Under the pieces are notes generated by a model. That model did not search any database. It worked only from the letters and a program-made list of their open reading frames with translations, and was not told the DNA's origin. The translations under genes were made by a program, and so were the position numbers. 64,000 nucleotides of DNA. It comes from Rosistilla ulvae. GTDB lineage: Bacteria > Planctomycetota > Planctomycetia > Pirellulales > Pirellulaceae. This document shows, piece after piece, positions 30,558-39,801 of this stretch (the stretch's first letter is position 1; each line of letters begins with the position of its first letter). Where the stretch lies: the NCBI RefSeq assembly GCF_007741475.1, contig NZ_CP036261.1, positions 3,038,001 to 3,102,000 of the forward strand, given 5' to 3'.

Positions 30558-31935
30558 CTCTCGCCTGGGTGCCACTGGCTTTGCCAGTGTTTTTTTATCG
30601 AAGTCCCAAGGTTGGCATCACCGAGCCAAGTTGCCAAGGTGTTCGATCTCCAACGAAACGTCCCGCAAATCGAAGCTCAGCAGTACCCTGGTGGCACTGG
30701 CTTTGCCGGTGCTGTTTTAATCGAAGCCCAACGTGGGCATCACCGAACCAAGTTGCCAATGTCGTGGCTCTTCAACGTCGTGTTCTGGGGCCAAGGACAC
30801 TGGTCGGTCGTCGGAGATTTTCTGGGTTGGAAACCGTTTCGATGATCAACGTTTTGGGACTTCGGCTCGACGCACGGGCAAAGCCCGTGGCACACCGGGT
30901 GGTGGGTGGCACTGGCTTTGCCGGTGCCGTTTTAATCGAAGTCCCAACGTGGGCCTCAACGAACCAAGTTTCCAACGTGTTCGATCTCCAACGAAACGTC
31001 CTGCAAATCGAAGCTCAGCAGTACCCTGGGTGGCACTGGCTTTGCCGGTGCTGTTTTAATCGAAGCCCAACGTGGGCATCACCGAACCAAGTTTCCAAGG
31101 TGTTCGATCTCCAACGAAACGTCCTGTAAATCGAAGCTCAGCAGAACCCAGGGTGGCACTGGCTTTGCCGGTGCCGTTTTAATCGAAGCCCAACGTGGGC
31201 ATCACCGAACCAAGTTTCCAACGTGTTCGATCTCCAACGAAACGTCCTGCAAATCGAAGCTCAGCAGAACCCTGGGTGGCACTGGCTTTGCCAGTGCTGT
31301 TTTAATCAAAGTTCTAAGTTTGGCATCACCAAACCAATGATCCAACGTCGTCAATCTTCAACGATCGGTCCTTGGTTCGAAGAGGATTGGTTCGGTCGCC
31401 GAAAAGGGCTGTTGAATTTGGATGCCGTTTTGATGATCAACGTTTTGGGACTTCGGGGCACAGCACGGGCAAAGCCCGTGGCACCCTGACCCTGGGTGCC
31501 ACTGGCTCTGCCAGTGCTGATTTAATCGAAGTCCCAAGGTTGGCATCACCAAACCAAGTATCCAACGTCATCAATCTCGATCGATAGGTCCTTGGTTCGA
31601 AGAGGATTGGTTCGGTCGCCGAAAAGGGCTGTTGAATTTGGATGCCGTTTTGATGATCAACGTTTTGTGACTTCGGGGCACAGCACGGGCAAAGCCCGTG
31701 GCACCCTGGCCCTGGGTGGCACTGGCTTTTCCAGTGCTTTTTCTATCGAAGTCCTAAGGTTGGCATCACCCCGCCAAGTTGCCAAAGTCGTGGCTCTGCA
31801 ACGTCGTGTTCTGTGTCCAACGACACTGGTCGGTCGTCGGAGATTTTCTGGGTTGGAAACCGTTTCAATGATCAACGTTTCGGGACTTCGGGGCACAGCA
31901 CGGGCAAAGCCCGTGGCACCATGATCGCTTCAAAA
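30558..31935. repeat. Mosaic array of 123-bp and about 215-220-bp repeat units
   Basis: The palindrome CACTGGCTTTGCC(A/G)GTG heads eight units, at about 30573, 30696, 30911, 31035, 31158, 31281, 31500 and 31720. The gaps are 123-124 bp or 215-220 bp. The longer units carry an extra block ending with the palindrome CACGGGCAAAGCCCGTG, seen four times, near 30873, 31464, 31684 and 31904. Two 220-bp units starting near 31371 and 31591 are almost identical. Because 123 is a multiple of three, long open frames run through the array, but they are artefacts. Confidence 0.92.
30573..30596 (+). terminator. Intrinsic terminator formed by the first repeat palindrome
   Basis: CACTGGC and GCCAGTG pair around a TTT loop and are followed at once by a run of T, 16 bp after the NtrC-type stop. 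The same palindrome recurs through the repeat array downstream. Confidence 0.8.
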
Positions 31936-32036
31936 TTGATGGTTCGATTGACTTGCCGAATGTCAGTGAAGAGACTGGTCTCTTTAAAGGTCGCCTCCGG
32001 GCGTGGCTCGCCCCCCTTCACCAGTTTGGTAAACAA

Positions 32037-34838
32037 ATGTCTGCGGAACATTTGCAACGGAAGTCCTTCGTGACACGTATCGCCCGCCAACAAACCCGAC
32101 GTGTTTGTGCGGCGTTTTTCCTGCGAACATTTTCGATTTTCGCACTCGCAGTGACCCTCGTGGCATTGCAGTCGATGACGCCCGCCGCGGCGGAAGACGA
32201 TGCGGCGGCAAAGCCCAACATCGTCGTGATCCTTGTCGACGACATGGGCTACGGCGATCCAGGCTGCTTCAATCCGGAGTCGAAGATTACGACACCTCAT
32301 ATCGATTCGCTAGCCCGCGACGGGATGCGGTTCACGGACGCCCATGCGCCGGGACCGTTGTGCCACATGTCCCGCTATGGCCTGATGACCGGGCGTTATC
32401 CGTTTCGCACCGACGTCAGCCGCTGGCCGACACAACCGTTGATCGCACCAGGCCAGATGACGATCGCTTCGCTGGCTAAATCCCAGGGCTACCAAACAGC
32501 GATGGTTGGCAAGTGGCATCTCGGTTTCAAAGAGAACGGGTACGACCAACCGCTGCCCGGTGGTCCCGTCGACTGCGGCTTCGACAGCTTCTTTGGAATC
32601 CGCGCTTCGACCGATATCCCTCCCTATTTCTACATCCGTGGCAACGAAGCCGTTCAACCGCCGAGCGACCGGATCGAAGCGAACAGCAGCGAAGGCTGGT
32701 CGCCGATTCAAGGTGAGTTCTGGCGTGCTGGCGGCATCGCTCCCAATCTGCAATTGAAAGACGTCCTGCCGCGGTTTACCGAAGAAGCGACGTCGATCAT
32801 CAAGCGACACGCAGAGAACAAGAAGGACGCGCAGCCCTTGATGCTCTATCTCGCCTATCCCGCTCCCCACACGCCATGGCTCCCTTCCGAAGCCTTTGCC
32901 GGCAAGAGTGGAGCGGGGATGTACGGCGATTTCCTGATGATGGTCGACGATCAAATCGGCCGCGTTCTCGACGCGTTGCGGGCTGCGGAAATGGAAGACG
33001 ATACGCTGGTTGTCTTCACTTCGGACAACGGGCCGGTCTGGTACGACGCCGATACCGAGCGGTTCGATCACGATTCCACAGGCGGCCTGAAAGGAATGAA
33101 GGGGGACGCATGGGAAGCTGGCCACCGGATGCCGTTTATCGCCCGATGGCCGAACCGCGTTGCAGCGGGAAGTACGAGCGAACAACTTGTCTGCTTTACC
33201 GATCTGTTGGCGACGATGGCTGATCTTTTTGAGGTTCCGCTGCCGGACGACGCGGCTCCCGACAGCTACAGCTTCCTCCCGGCTTTGACCGGCAAAGCCG
33301 CCGGCGAAACCGAACTGCGAGATGAGTTTGTGATGCAACCTGGCGCCCGGTCGATGATGACGATCCGTCAGGGCAACTGGAAACTGATCACCGCGCTCGG
33401 TTCGGGCGGCTTCAGCAAACCGTCGCGGATTTCATCGGGCGCTGGAGACCCCGCGGGCCAGTTGTACGACCTTGGGAAAGATCTCGGCGAATCGAATAAC
33501 CTCTACGCGGCAAAACCAGAAATTGTCACTCGTTTGACGGCGCAACTCAAACAAATTGTTGAATCCGGACGCAGCCGACCGCTGGCGGCCAGCAAAGATG
33601 TCGCGCGCGTCGATCCCGGTTCGCTCGATGGCAAAGTGATGTGCGGCTACCAAGGTTGGTTCAGCTGTGACGGCGACGGTAACGAAATGGGCTGGACTCA
33701 TTGGGCCCGCAATCCACGCAAACCGTTTGCTCCCGGAAACGTAACGGTCGACCTCTGGCCCGACCTCAGCGAATTCAGCCCCGAGGAAAAGTATGCCACC
33801 GGTTTTCGGCATGCCGACGGCCGCGTGGCGGAAGTCTACAGCAGCACAAACCGGCAGACGGTACTGCGTCATTTCCAGTGGATGCAGGAGTATGGAATCG
33901 ACGGCGTCTTTGCACAGCGGTTTGCCAACGGTCTAAAAAATGAAACACTCAAGCGGCAGAAGGATGCCGTGCTTGAGAACGTTCGCGCCGGAGCGGATCG
34001 ATATGGCCGCACGTTTGCGGTGATGTACGATCTGAGCGGTCTGCGAGCTGGCGAAGTCGCCAACGTCTGGGACGACTGGCGTTCGCTTCGGGAAGAACAA
34101 AAAATCACAACAAGCCCCGGCTACCAGCACCACGAAGGAAAGCCGGTCGTGGCAGTTTGGGGCGTCGGTTTCAACGACGATCGCAAATACTCGCTGGCCG
34201 AGTGCCATGAATTAGTCCGTCGATTGAAAGCCGATGGATGCACGGTGATGCTGGGCGTTCCCTCTTGGTGGCGTGAAGGAACGCGCGACGCAGTCGATGA
34301 TCCGGCATTGCTCGAGGTTTTGAATCTGGCCGATGTACTGAGTCCCTGGACGATCGGCCGGTATCGAACACCGAAAGAAGCGTCGCGCCACGCGGCTCAA
34401 GTTTGGCAGCCCGATCAGAAATGGTGCGCTGATCGTGAGATCGATTTCCTGCCCGTCGTTTATCCAGGTTTCAGCTGGCACAACCTGAAGGGAGCGCCGC
34501 TCGACGCGATCCCACGCCTCAAGGGCGAGTTCTTGTGGTCGCAAATTGCGGCGGCGAAACGGATAGGCAGCCGGATGATCTACGTGGCGATGTTTGATGA
34601 AGTCGACGAGGGGACGGCGATCTTTAAGTGCACCAACGATCCACCGGTCGGCGAAGGTGTCGAGTTTCTGACGTACGATGGATTGCCCAGCGATCATTAT
34701 CTGAAACTGGTCGGCCACGCCGCGAAAGTGCTCCGCGGCGAAGCTCCAGCGACCGACACACTGCCGACGCTACCAAGTCGCTCCGTTTCTCGAACGCCCG
34801 ACCTTTATTACGACGACACGCGCGATCCGGCCCGATAA
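32037..34838 (+). CDS. Secreted sulfatase fused to a GH71/99-like domain
   Basis: A 933-aa exported protein with a basic n-region and hydrophobic signal (about 18-52). A type I sulfatase domain follows (about 58-515), starting NIVVILVDDMGYGD, with the modified-Cys site PLCHMSR at 107-113 and MVGKWHLG. The third site residue is Met, where the formylglycine motif has Pro (CxPxR). The rest (about 530-910) resembles glycoside hydrolase 71/99-like domains: KVMCGYQGWFS, TVDLWPDLSEF, HFQWMQEYGIDGVFAQRF and MIYVAMFDEVDEGTAIFK. The joint role would be removal of sulfate and cleavage of a sulfated glycan. I chose the ATG at 32037 over the upstream ATG at 31953 because it fits a signal peptide. Codon frame runs through without a break. 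Confidence 0.9.
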   Translation: MSAEHLQRKSFVTRIARQQTRRVCAAFFLRTFSIFALAVTLVALQSMTPAAAEDDAAAKPNIVVILVDDMGYGDPGCFNPESKITTPHIDSLARDGMRFTDAHAPGPLCHMSRYGLMTGRYPFRTDVSRWPTQPLIAPGQMTIASLAKSQGYQTAMVGKWHLGFKENGYDQPLPGGPVDCGFDSFFGIRASTDIPPYFYIRGNEAVQPPSDRIEANSSEGWSPIQGEFWRAGGIAPNLQLKDVLPRFTEEATSIIKRHAENKKDAQPLMLYLAYPAPHTPWLPSEAFAGKSGAGMYGDFLMMVDDQIGRVLDALRAAEMEDDTLVVFTSDNGPVWYDADTERFDHDSTGGLKGMKGDAWEAGHRMPFIARWPNRVAAGSTSEQLVCFTDLLATMADLFEVPLPDDAAPDSYSFLPALTGKAAGETELRDEFVMQPGARSMMTIRQGNWKLITALGSGGFSKPSRISSGAGDPAGQLYDLGKDLGESNNLYAAKPEIVTRLTAQLKQIVESGRSRPLAASKDVARVDPGSLDGKVMCGYQGWFSCDGDGNEMGWTHWARNPRKPFAPGNVTVDLWPDLSEFSPEEKYATGFRHADGRVAEVYSSTNRQTVLRHFQWMQEYGIDGVFAQRFANGLKNETLKRQKDAVLENVRAGADRYGRTFAVMYDLSGLRAGEVANVWDDWRSLREEQKITTSPGYQHHEGKPVVAVWGVGFNDDRKYSLAECHELVRRLKADGCTVMLGVPSWWREGTRDAVDDPALLEVLNLADVLSPWTIGRYRTPKEASRHAAQVWQPDQKWCADREIDFLPVVYPGFSWHNLKGAPLDAIPRLKGEFLWSQIAAAKRIGSRMIYVAMFDEVDEGTAIFKCTNDPPVGEGVEFLTYDGLPSDHYLKLVGHAAKVLRGEAPATDTLPTLPSRSVSRTPDLYYDDTRDPAR

Positions 34839-34972
34839 ATTGTCCGTCGCAAGCGGTTGGCCATCGCGTCAGCGCGAACCGAAGCCCCGGGCGTCGTTGA
34901 TACACCAATTCGCCAGCTGATAGAATCAACGCCGCCGATCAATCCAACCGAAAACGCTATTCCTGGCCCGAC

Positions 34973-35872
34973 GTGACTCCACCGAATCGAATCAACCTGC
35001 CAACTCTCTGTCTCCGTCTGGGAGCGTTTCTTTGCTTCGCCGGTTGGACCTGGGTTCATTATTACTGGGAGGGCCCCTACGGCGTGCTGCTGTGGCACGA
35101 CGCGACCTTCGAATTCGCCACGTGTATGGGGCTGACGTGGGAAGAGTTTGTTGGTGACGGGTTCAACGATGGCTTCGTGCAGCAATGGATCGCCAAACTC
35201 TGGTGGCTCTACCTCGCCTGCACTCTCTTGACGATTACGGTCCGCCAAAAGTCGTGGCTTCAGATGGTCGGTTTAGTTCTGGGCAGCGGCCTGCTGGTCG
35301 TGCTCAGCTACGCCGCTTACGTCGCCTCGCAAAACCAGCTGCCGATGTTCATCGAACACGGCGGGCAGATGCTCAGCCCAATTCTGCTTGTCATGGCGTT
35401 GGCTCTCGGCGCCCGACACCGCGCGACGGTGATCACCGCGATCGTCGCCGTCATCCTGACCTTCGCGGGGCACGGCAGTTATGCACTCGGGCTGTGGCCG
35501 ACGCCCGGGAACTTCTATGCCATGACGACGCTGATCCTCGGCGTCGAATATCCCACCGCTCAAACGATGCTGCGAATCGCAGGAGTCCTCGATTTTGTCG
35601 TCTGCATCGGGATCTGCATTCCCTACCTGCGACGCCCGGCCGCGTTGTACGCCAGCCTCTGGGGATTTTTGACAGCCATCGCCCGGCCAGTTGCCGGTAT
35701 GTCGTGGGGACTCAACTACTGGGGCGCCGACCAATACCTGCACGAAGCGGTGCTGCGAGCCCCTCACTGCTTGATCCCACTGTATCTGTTTTTATTGTGG
35801 CGGCAACCACCTTCGACGGACAATTTGGATAAACTAGAGCCGACTGACTCCGAACTAATGGGAAACGAATGA
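34973..35872 (+). CDS. Hypothetical multi-pass membrane protein
   Basis: A 299-aa protein starting with GTG. About eight hydrophobic segments are spread over the length, with aromatic-rich loops (WVHYYWEGPYG near residue 28). No family is recognised. Its stop overlaps the start of the PhoD-type gene (ATGA at 35869-35872), so the two are translationally coupled. A phosphate- or lipid-related role for the pair is a guess. Confidence 0.75.
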   Translation: MTPPNRINLPTLCLRLGAFLCFAGWTWVHYYWEGPYGVLLWHDATFEFATCMGLTWEEFVGDGFNDGFVQQWIAKLWWLYLACTLLTITVRQKSWLQMVGLVLGSGLLVVLSYAAYVASQNQLPMFIEHGGQMLSPILLVMALALGARHRATVITAIVAVILTFAGHGSYALGLWPTPGNFYAMTTLILGVEYPTAQTMLRIAGVLDFVVCIGICIPYLRRPAALYASLWGFLTAIARPVAGMSWGLNYWGADQYLHEAVLRAPHCLIPLYLFLLWRQPPSTDNLDKLEPTDSELMGNE

Positions 35873-37737
35873 AGCCGCAAAACTACAACCATCTTGGTCT
35901 CTACAAATCACTTGCTCTCGGTTGTCTGGCGATGCTCTTCGCCGCCACGCCGCTGCTGGCTCAGCCCGGTACGAAGAAAAAGCCTAGACGCAATCTGTTG
36001 GCGATTCCCGAGGTGGAGCGTAGCGAAGTCATCTGTTTCGCGCTCTACACCGTTCACGACAACACGCTTAAGTTGACAGCCCAGTTGTATCCGTTGGAAT
36101 CGAGCGACGACCGAACCGTTCGTCTGGAAATCGAAAAGGATGGCAAGTGGGTCGAAGTCGCCAAAACCAAGGTGATCGAAACGGGCTGGACGGCGCCGTT
36201 CCGCGTCGAGAACTGGGATGACGCACAACAACGCAAGTATCGTGTGATGCATGGTCTCAAAGCGAGCTACGAAGGGATCATCCGCAAGAACCCCGTCGAC
36301 AAAGATGAGATCGTCGTGGCTGGCTTTACCGGCAATTCGATCCAACCGGCTCACGGCGGCGACATCTCTCGCCAAGACCTGATCGACAACGTGAATCGAA
36401 TCGACGCCGACGTCTTGTTCTTCTCCGGCGATCAAGTCTACGACCACAACCGTCACTACGCCGCGTGGTTGAAGTTTGGCCGCGATTTTGGCGAGATCAT
36501 CAAAGACCGACCGACCCTTTGTCTGCCCGACGATCACGATGTGGGGCAGCCGAACTTGTGGGGCGAAAACGGCAAGATCTCGACGCTCAGCGGCAATGCC
36601 GACGGTGGCTATCGCCAACCGGGAGTCTATGTGCAGGAAGTCGAACGAGCTCAGACCAGCCATCTTCCCGATCCTGTCCATCCGCGGAAGATCGGGCAAG
36701 GAATCGGTGTCTATTACACCAACTTGAACTGGGGCGGCATCGACTTCGCGATCCTCGAAGACCGCAAATTTAAGTCGGGCCCCGCGGGCCGAGTTCCTAA
36801 GCAGGGACCGCGCCCCGACCACATTCGCAATCCGGAATACGACCCGGCCAGTGTCGACGTCGACGGCGCGGTTCTACTTGGCCAGCAGCAACTCGATTTC
36901 CTCGACGCTTGGGCCGCCGACTGGCATCAGGCGAAGATGAAAGTCGCCCTTTCGCAAACGATCTTCTGCGGCGGAGCTCACATTCACGGCGCCGCCAACG
37001 GCCGACTGCATGCCGACATGGACTCCAACGGCTGGCCACAAACCGGCCGCAACAAGGCCCTGAAATCGCTCCGCAAAGCGTTTGCCTTCCACTACGCCGG
37101 CGACCAACACTTGGCGACGCTCTTCCATCATGGCGTCGATGAATACCGCGACGCCGTCTGGTCGTTCTGCGTGCCCTCGATCGCCAATCTGTATCTGCGT
37201 TGGTGGGAGCCGTTGGAACCTGGCGCGAACCGCGAACCGGGTAGCCCCGAATACACGGGCGACCAACTGGATGGCTTCGGCAACAAGGTTACCAACTACG
37301 CCGCCGCCAATCCGGAAAAGATGCCCGCCGGCAATCTGCTGAACACCCGCGCCGCCGGCTTCGGCATCGTCCGCCTGAACACAAAGACCCGCGAGATAAC
37401 GATGGAGTGTTGGCCGCGGAACGTCGACGTCACCGATCCGTCGGCCAAACAGTATCCCGGCTGGCCGCGGACGATCTCGCAATTCGACAACTACAATCCA
37501 CCCTCTTGGGGGCAGCTGGGTGAGTTGACGTTTGACGTCGATTCACCGGTCGTCCAGTTGGTCGATTCCGCTAACGGCGAGATCCTCTATACCGTTCGCG
37601 TCAGCGGAAAACGCTTTGCTCCCGGGGCTCCGAAAGGCAAAACCTTCCACGTCAAAGTTGGCAAAGACAGCCCCGACACGGTCGTGATCAAAGACGCCAA
37701 TGTCGGCAGCCCCGCCCAATCGGTCCAGGTGAAATAG
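35869..37737 (+). CDS. Exported PhoD-like phosphatase/phosphodiesterase
   Basis: A 622-aa protein with signal peptide (about 1-32). The metallophosphatase core shows VVAGFTGNS, DVLFFSGDQVYDH, LCLPDDHDVGQPN and HYAGDQHLATLF, matching PhoD-type alkaline phosphatases, which release phosphate from phosphodiesters outside the cytoplasm. An N-terminal beta domain (about 45-140) and a C-terminal beta domain (about 530-620) flank it. The start is fixed by the ATGA overlap with the membrane-protein gene. Substrate cannot be told; the combination with the sulfatase fusion upstream suggests scavenging of polymers. Confidence 0.85.
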   Translation: MKPQNYNHLGLYKSLALGCLAMLFAATPLLAQPGTKKKPRRNLLAIPEVERSEVICFALYTVHDNTLKLTAQLYPLESSDDRTVRLEIEKDGKWVEVAKTKVIETGWTAPFRVENWDDAQQRKYRVMHGLKASYEGIIRKNPVDKDEIVVAGFTGNSIQPAHGGDISRQDLIDNVNRIDADVLFFSGDQVYDHNRHYAAWLKFGRDFGEIIKDRPTLCLPDDHDVGQPNLWGENGKISTLSGNADGGYRQPGVYVQEVERAQTSHLPDPVHPRKIGQGIGVYYTNLNWGGIDFAILEDRKFKSGPAGRVPKQGPRPDHIRNPEYDPASVDVDGAVLLGQQQLDFLDAWAADWHQAKMKVALSQTIFCGGAHIHGAANGRLHADMDSNGWPQTGRNKALKSLRKAFAFHYAGDQHLATLFHHGVDEYRDAVWSFCVPSIANLYLRWWEPLEPGANREPGSPEYTGDQLDGFGNKVTNYAAANPEKMPAGNLLNTRAAGFGIVRLNTKTREITMECWPRNVDVTDPSAKQYPGWPRTISQFDNYNPPSWGQLGELTFDVDSPVVQLVDSANGEILYTVRVSGKRFAPGAPKGKTFHVKVGKDSPDTVVIKDANVGSPAQSVQVK

Positions 37738-37741
37738 CGCG

Positions 37742-37802
37742 GGTGCCGCGGCACCGACGACATTGTAAATGGCCGAGTCCTCTGCGACGCAAGGGACTCG
37801 GC
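37742..37802. terminator. Paired palindromes between convergent genes
   Basis: GGTGCCGCGGCACC is a perfect 14-bp palindrome at 37742-37755. GCCGAGTCC at 37772-37780 pairs with GGACTCGGC at 37794-37802. They lie between the convergent PhoD-type and flavoprotein genes and likely end transcription from both sides. No T tract is seen. Confidence 0.55.
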
Positions 37803-37897
37803 GCCAGTGGCCTACGGTTTGAAGGCTTGTTTAAAACGTCATGTCCGGCGATAGCTTGAGGAGACGGACTGATAGCAGCTCTGCGATCGCTGACGTT

Positions 37898-39472
37898 TTA
37901 ACGCGAAACGCTGCTTTGTCCTGCTGAAGTCCCGCACGATGGCGCGGCATCGTCCTGGAAGGCCAGGTCGGTCGAACAGACGCCGGTCGATGGGAGTTCC
38001 AGGTGGACGTCGCGAGCCGCCTCGAGATCGCCCGCAAGTTCGGCGACGATCGAACGGACTTGTTCGTAACCTGTCATCATTAAAAAGGTCGGCGCACGCC
38101 CGTAGCTTTTCATCCCCGCCACGTAAAATCCGCTTTCGGGGTGCCGCAGTTCAGCCGCTCCATGAGGCGGCACCGATCCACAGCTGTGGCGGTTTGGATC
38201 GATCAAAGGTCCTAGGGTTCGGGTCGCTTCGGTCGCTGGATCCAGGTCCAGTCGCAGTTCCCGCAGCATGGCCAAGTTCGGTCGCGACCCCGCCGAGACA
38301 ATGATCTCGTCGACAACCACCTGCGGATTCCCCTGCAGGTCGCTGATTTCGAGACCGTCGCCATGTTGCTTGACCGCTCCGATCGATAGCCCTGTCAAAA
38401 GGGAGACGCTGCCGTCGTCGACCGCTTGTTTTACGCGAGTCCCCAGAGCACCACGCTCCGCGATTTCATCGGCACTCCCGCCTCCCCAAAGTTTGGCCGG
38501 GTTGCTGCGACGGACAGCCCAGGCGACCAACGTTGACGGCGACGCTTTTGCCAGCTCGACGAGACTCAAAACGTTACCCGTCGCCGAGTGTCCCGAACCG
38601 ACAACGAGGACGCGTTTGCCGGCGTAGCGGTCGCGGTCGCGGCACAGAATGTCGGGCATCCCGTAGCGGATGTTGGCTTGGAACTGCTGCTCGCCGTCGG
38701 CCGGAATGCCACCCGCTCCCATTGGGTTCGGATCGCTCAGAGTTCCCGAAGCGTCGATCACCGCGCGTGCATAGAACCGCTGCGGGCCTGTCGGTGTTTC
38801 GGTAACGATCATAAAACCGGCTGCATCGCGACGGCCGTCCTTCATCCGATCGTGTCCCTCACGCGACACCGAGACGACTTTGTGATCCAGTCGAATGTGA
38901 GGCGCAATGTCCGAGTGTGCGGCCAGCGGATCGAGAAACGTTTCGACAAATTCTGCCGCGTAGGGAACGTAAGCTCCCTCTGGCTGCTGCCAGTTCGATT
39001 CCGACTCCAGCAGCCTTTGGCCCGCGGGGTCGATCAGGTAGGACCACGGCGTGAACAACCGGACGTGGCCCCAAGACCGAATGCCGGCGGCGACCTTTGA
39101 TCCCGCTTCAAGAATAATAAAGTCTTGCCCTCGTTCGACGAGATTTGCCGCAGCGGCGAGCCCAACGGGTCCGCTGCCGATGATGGCGACGGGAAGCGAG
39201 TTCTGGGACTCCGCCTGCGGCGCAGGCTTCGGCAGCGGAGCGATGTTTGAAATCGTTGTCGGTTCGGCTGGACTAGGAGTCCCGCAACAACTAGCTGCCG
39301 GTTTCTCGTCGGCTGTCGAGCAGCTGTCACCGGTCAAACCGATAGGAGCCGAACCACAGCAGCCCCCGCCGCCGGGGACTACATCCTCGGAAGCTGTGTG
39401 GGATGTTGACGGAGGATAAAGACTCTCCTTGGCGAGGATGAAGTCGCGGCGAGAAGGTTGATGCTGATTCAT
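37898..39472 (-). CDS. FAD/NAD(P)-dependent oxidoreductase of an arsenic operon
   Basis: A 524-aa flavoprotein. After a Cys-rich leader (C38/C39, C51, C62/C63, in GGGGCCGS and ASCCGTPS) the FAD Rossmann motif is VAIIGSGPVGLAAAANL (from 95), and a second dinucleotide motif is VLVVGSGHSATGN. It resembles flavin monooxygenase-like proteins found in ars operons (ArsO-like); the reaction is not established. The gene is the last of the Acr3 operon, 80 bp after the 82-aa gene. The ATG at 39472 was chosen over a longer frame to 39649. A DxxF-type active site is not obvious. Confidence 0.85.
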   Translation of the reverse strand: MNQHQPSRRDFILAKESLYPPSTSHTASEDVVPGGGGCCGSAPIGLTGDSCSTADEKPAASCCGTPSPAEPTTISNIAPLPKPAPQAESQNSLPVAIIGSGPVGLAAAANLVERGQDFIILEAGSKVAAGIRSWGHVRLFTPWSYLIDPAGQRLLESESNWQQPEGAYVPYAAEFVETFLDPLAAHSDIAPHIRLDHKVVSVSREGHDRMKDGRRDAAGFMIVTETPTGPQRFYARAVIDASGTLSDPNPMGAGGIPADGEQQFQANIRYGMPDILCRDRDRYAGKRVLVVGSGHSATGNVLSLVELAKASPSTLVAWAVRRSNPAKLWGGGSADEIAERGALGTRVKQAVDDGSVSLLTGLSIGAVKQHGDGLEISDLQGNPQVVVDEIIVSAGSRPNLAMLRELRLDLDPATEATRTLGPLIDPNRHSCGSVPPHGAAELRHPESGFYVAGMKSYGRAPTFLMMTGYEQVRSIVAELAGDLEAARDVHLELPSTGVCSTDLAFQDDAAPSCGTSAGQSSVSR

Positions 39473-39552
39473 GATGTGCCCTTCGATGATGTGGGTTGAA
39501 TTCGATGGAGTCGATACAGCAAGCCACCAAACGACGTTAGCTTTACACACGC

Positions 39553-39801
39553 TTAACAGTGGTTCGCAACAGCGGTTTCCATTGCGACCGTTGCCATCGA
39601 TAGCTGGTAGCACGATTCGAACTCCGGACACTTCCGACACGCGTCCCATTGCTTGATATCGGTTTCGATATGCGGCTTGCTCTGAATCATTCCGTGCGAC
39701 TCGTCGGTCCGAATCGAAAAAACTTTACCCATCGGATCTCCCGAGCCAACCCGGCGTGGGAAGATCTTTCCAAAACAGGTTTTATGTTCCGTCTCGTTCA
39801 T
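39553..39801 (-). CDS. Small Cys-rich protein between Acr3 and the flavoprotein
   Basis: An 82-aa protein with [10 protein letters not shown] in its second half and further cysteines at the N-terminus (KTCFGK) and at its last residue. The C-x2-C-x5-C spacing suggests a metal or metalloid site. Its start overlaps the Acr3 stop (ATGA at 39798-39801), so it is translated with it. I know no function; arsenite binding or handing over to the pump or flavoprotein is inference. Confidence 0.7.
   Translation of the reverse strand: MNETEHKTCFGKIFPRRVGSGDPMGKVFSIRTDESHGMIQSKPHIETDIKQWDACRKCPEFESCYQLSMATVAMETAVANHC

Noticed and set aside
30569-31924. Several open frames of 60-186 codons in the repeat array
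   Set aside because: The 123-bp unit is a multiple of three, so frames stay open by arithmetic; the products are repeats without a start signal.
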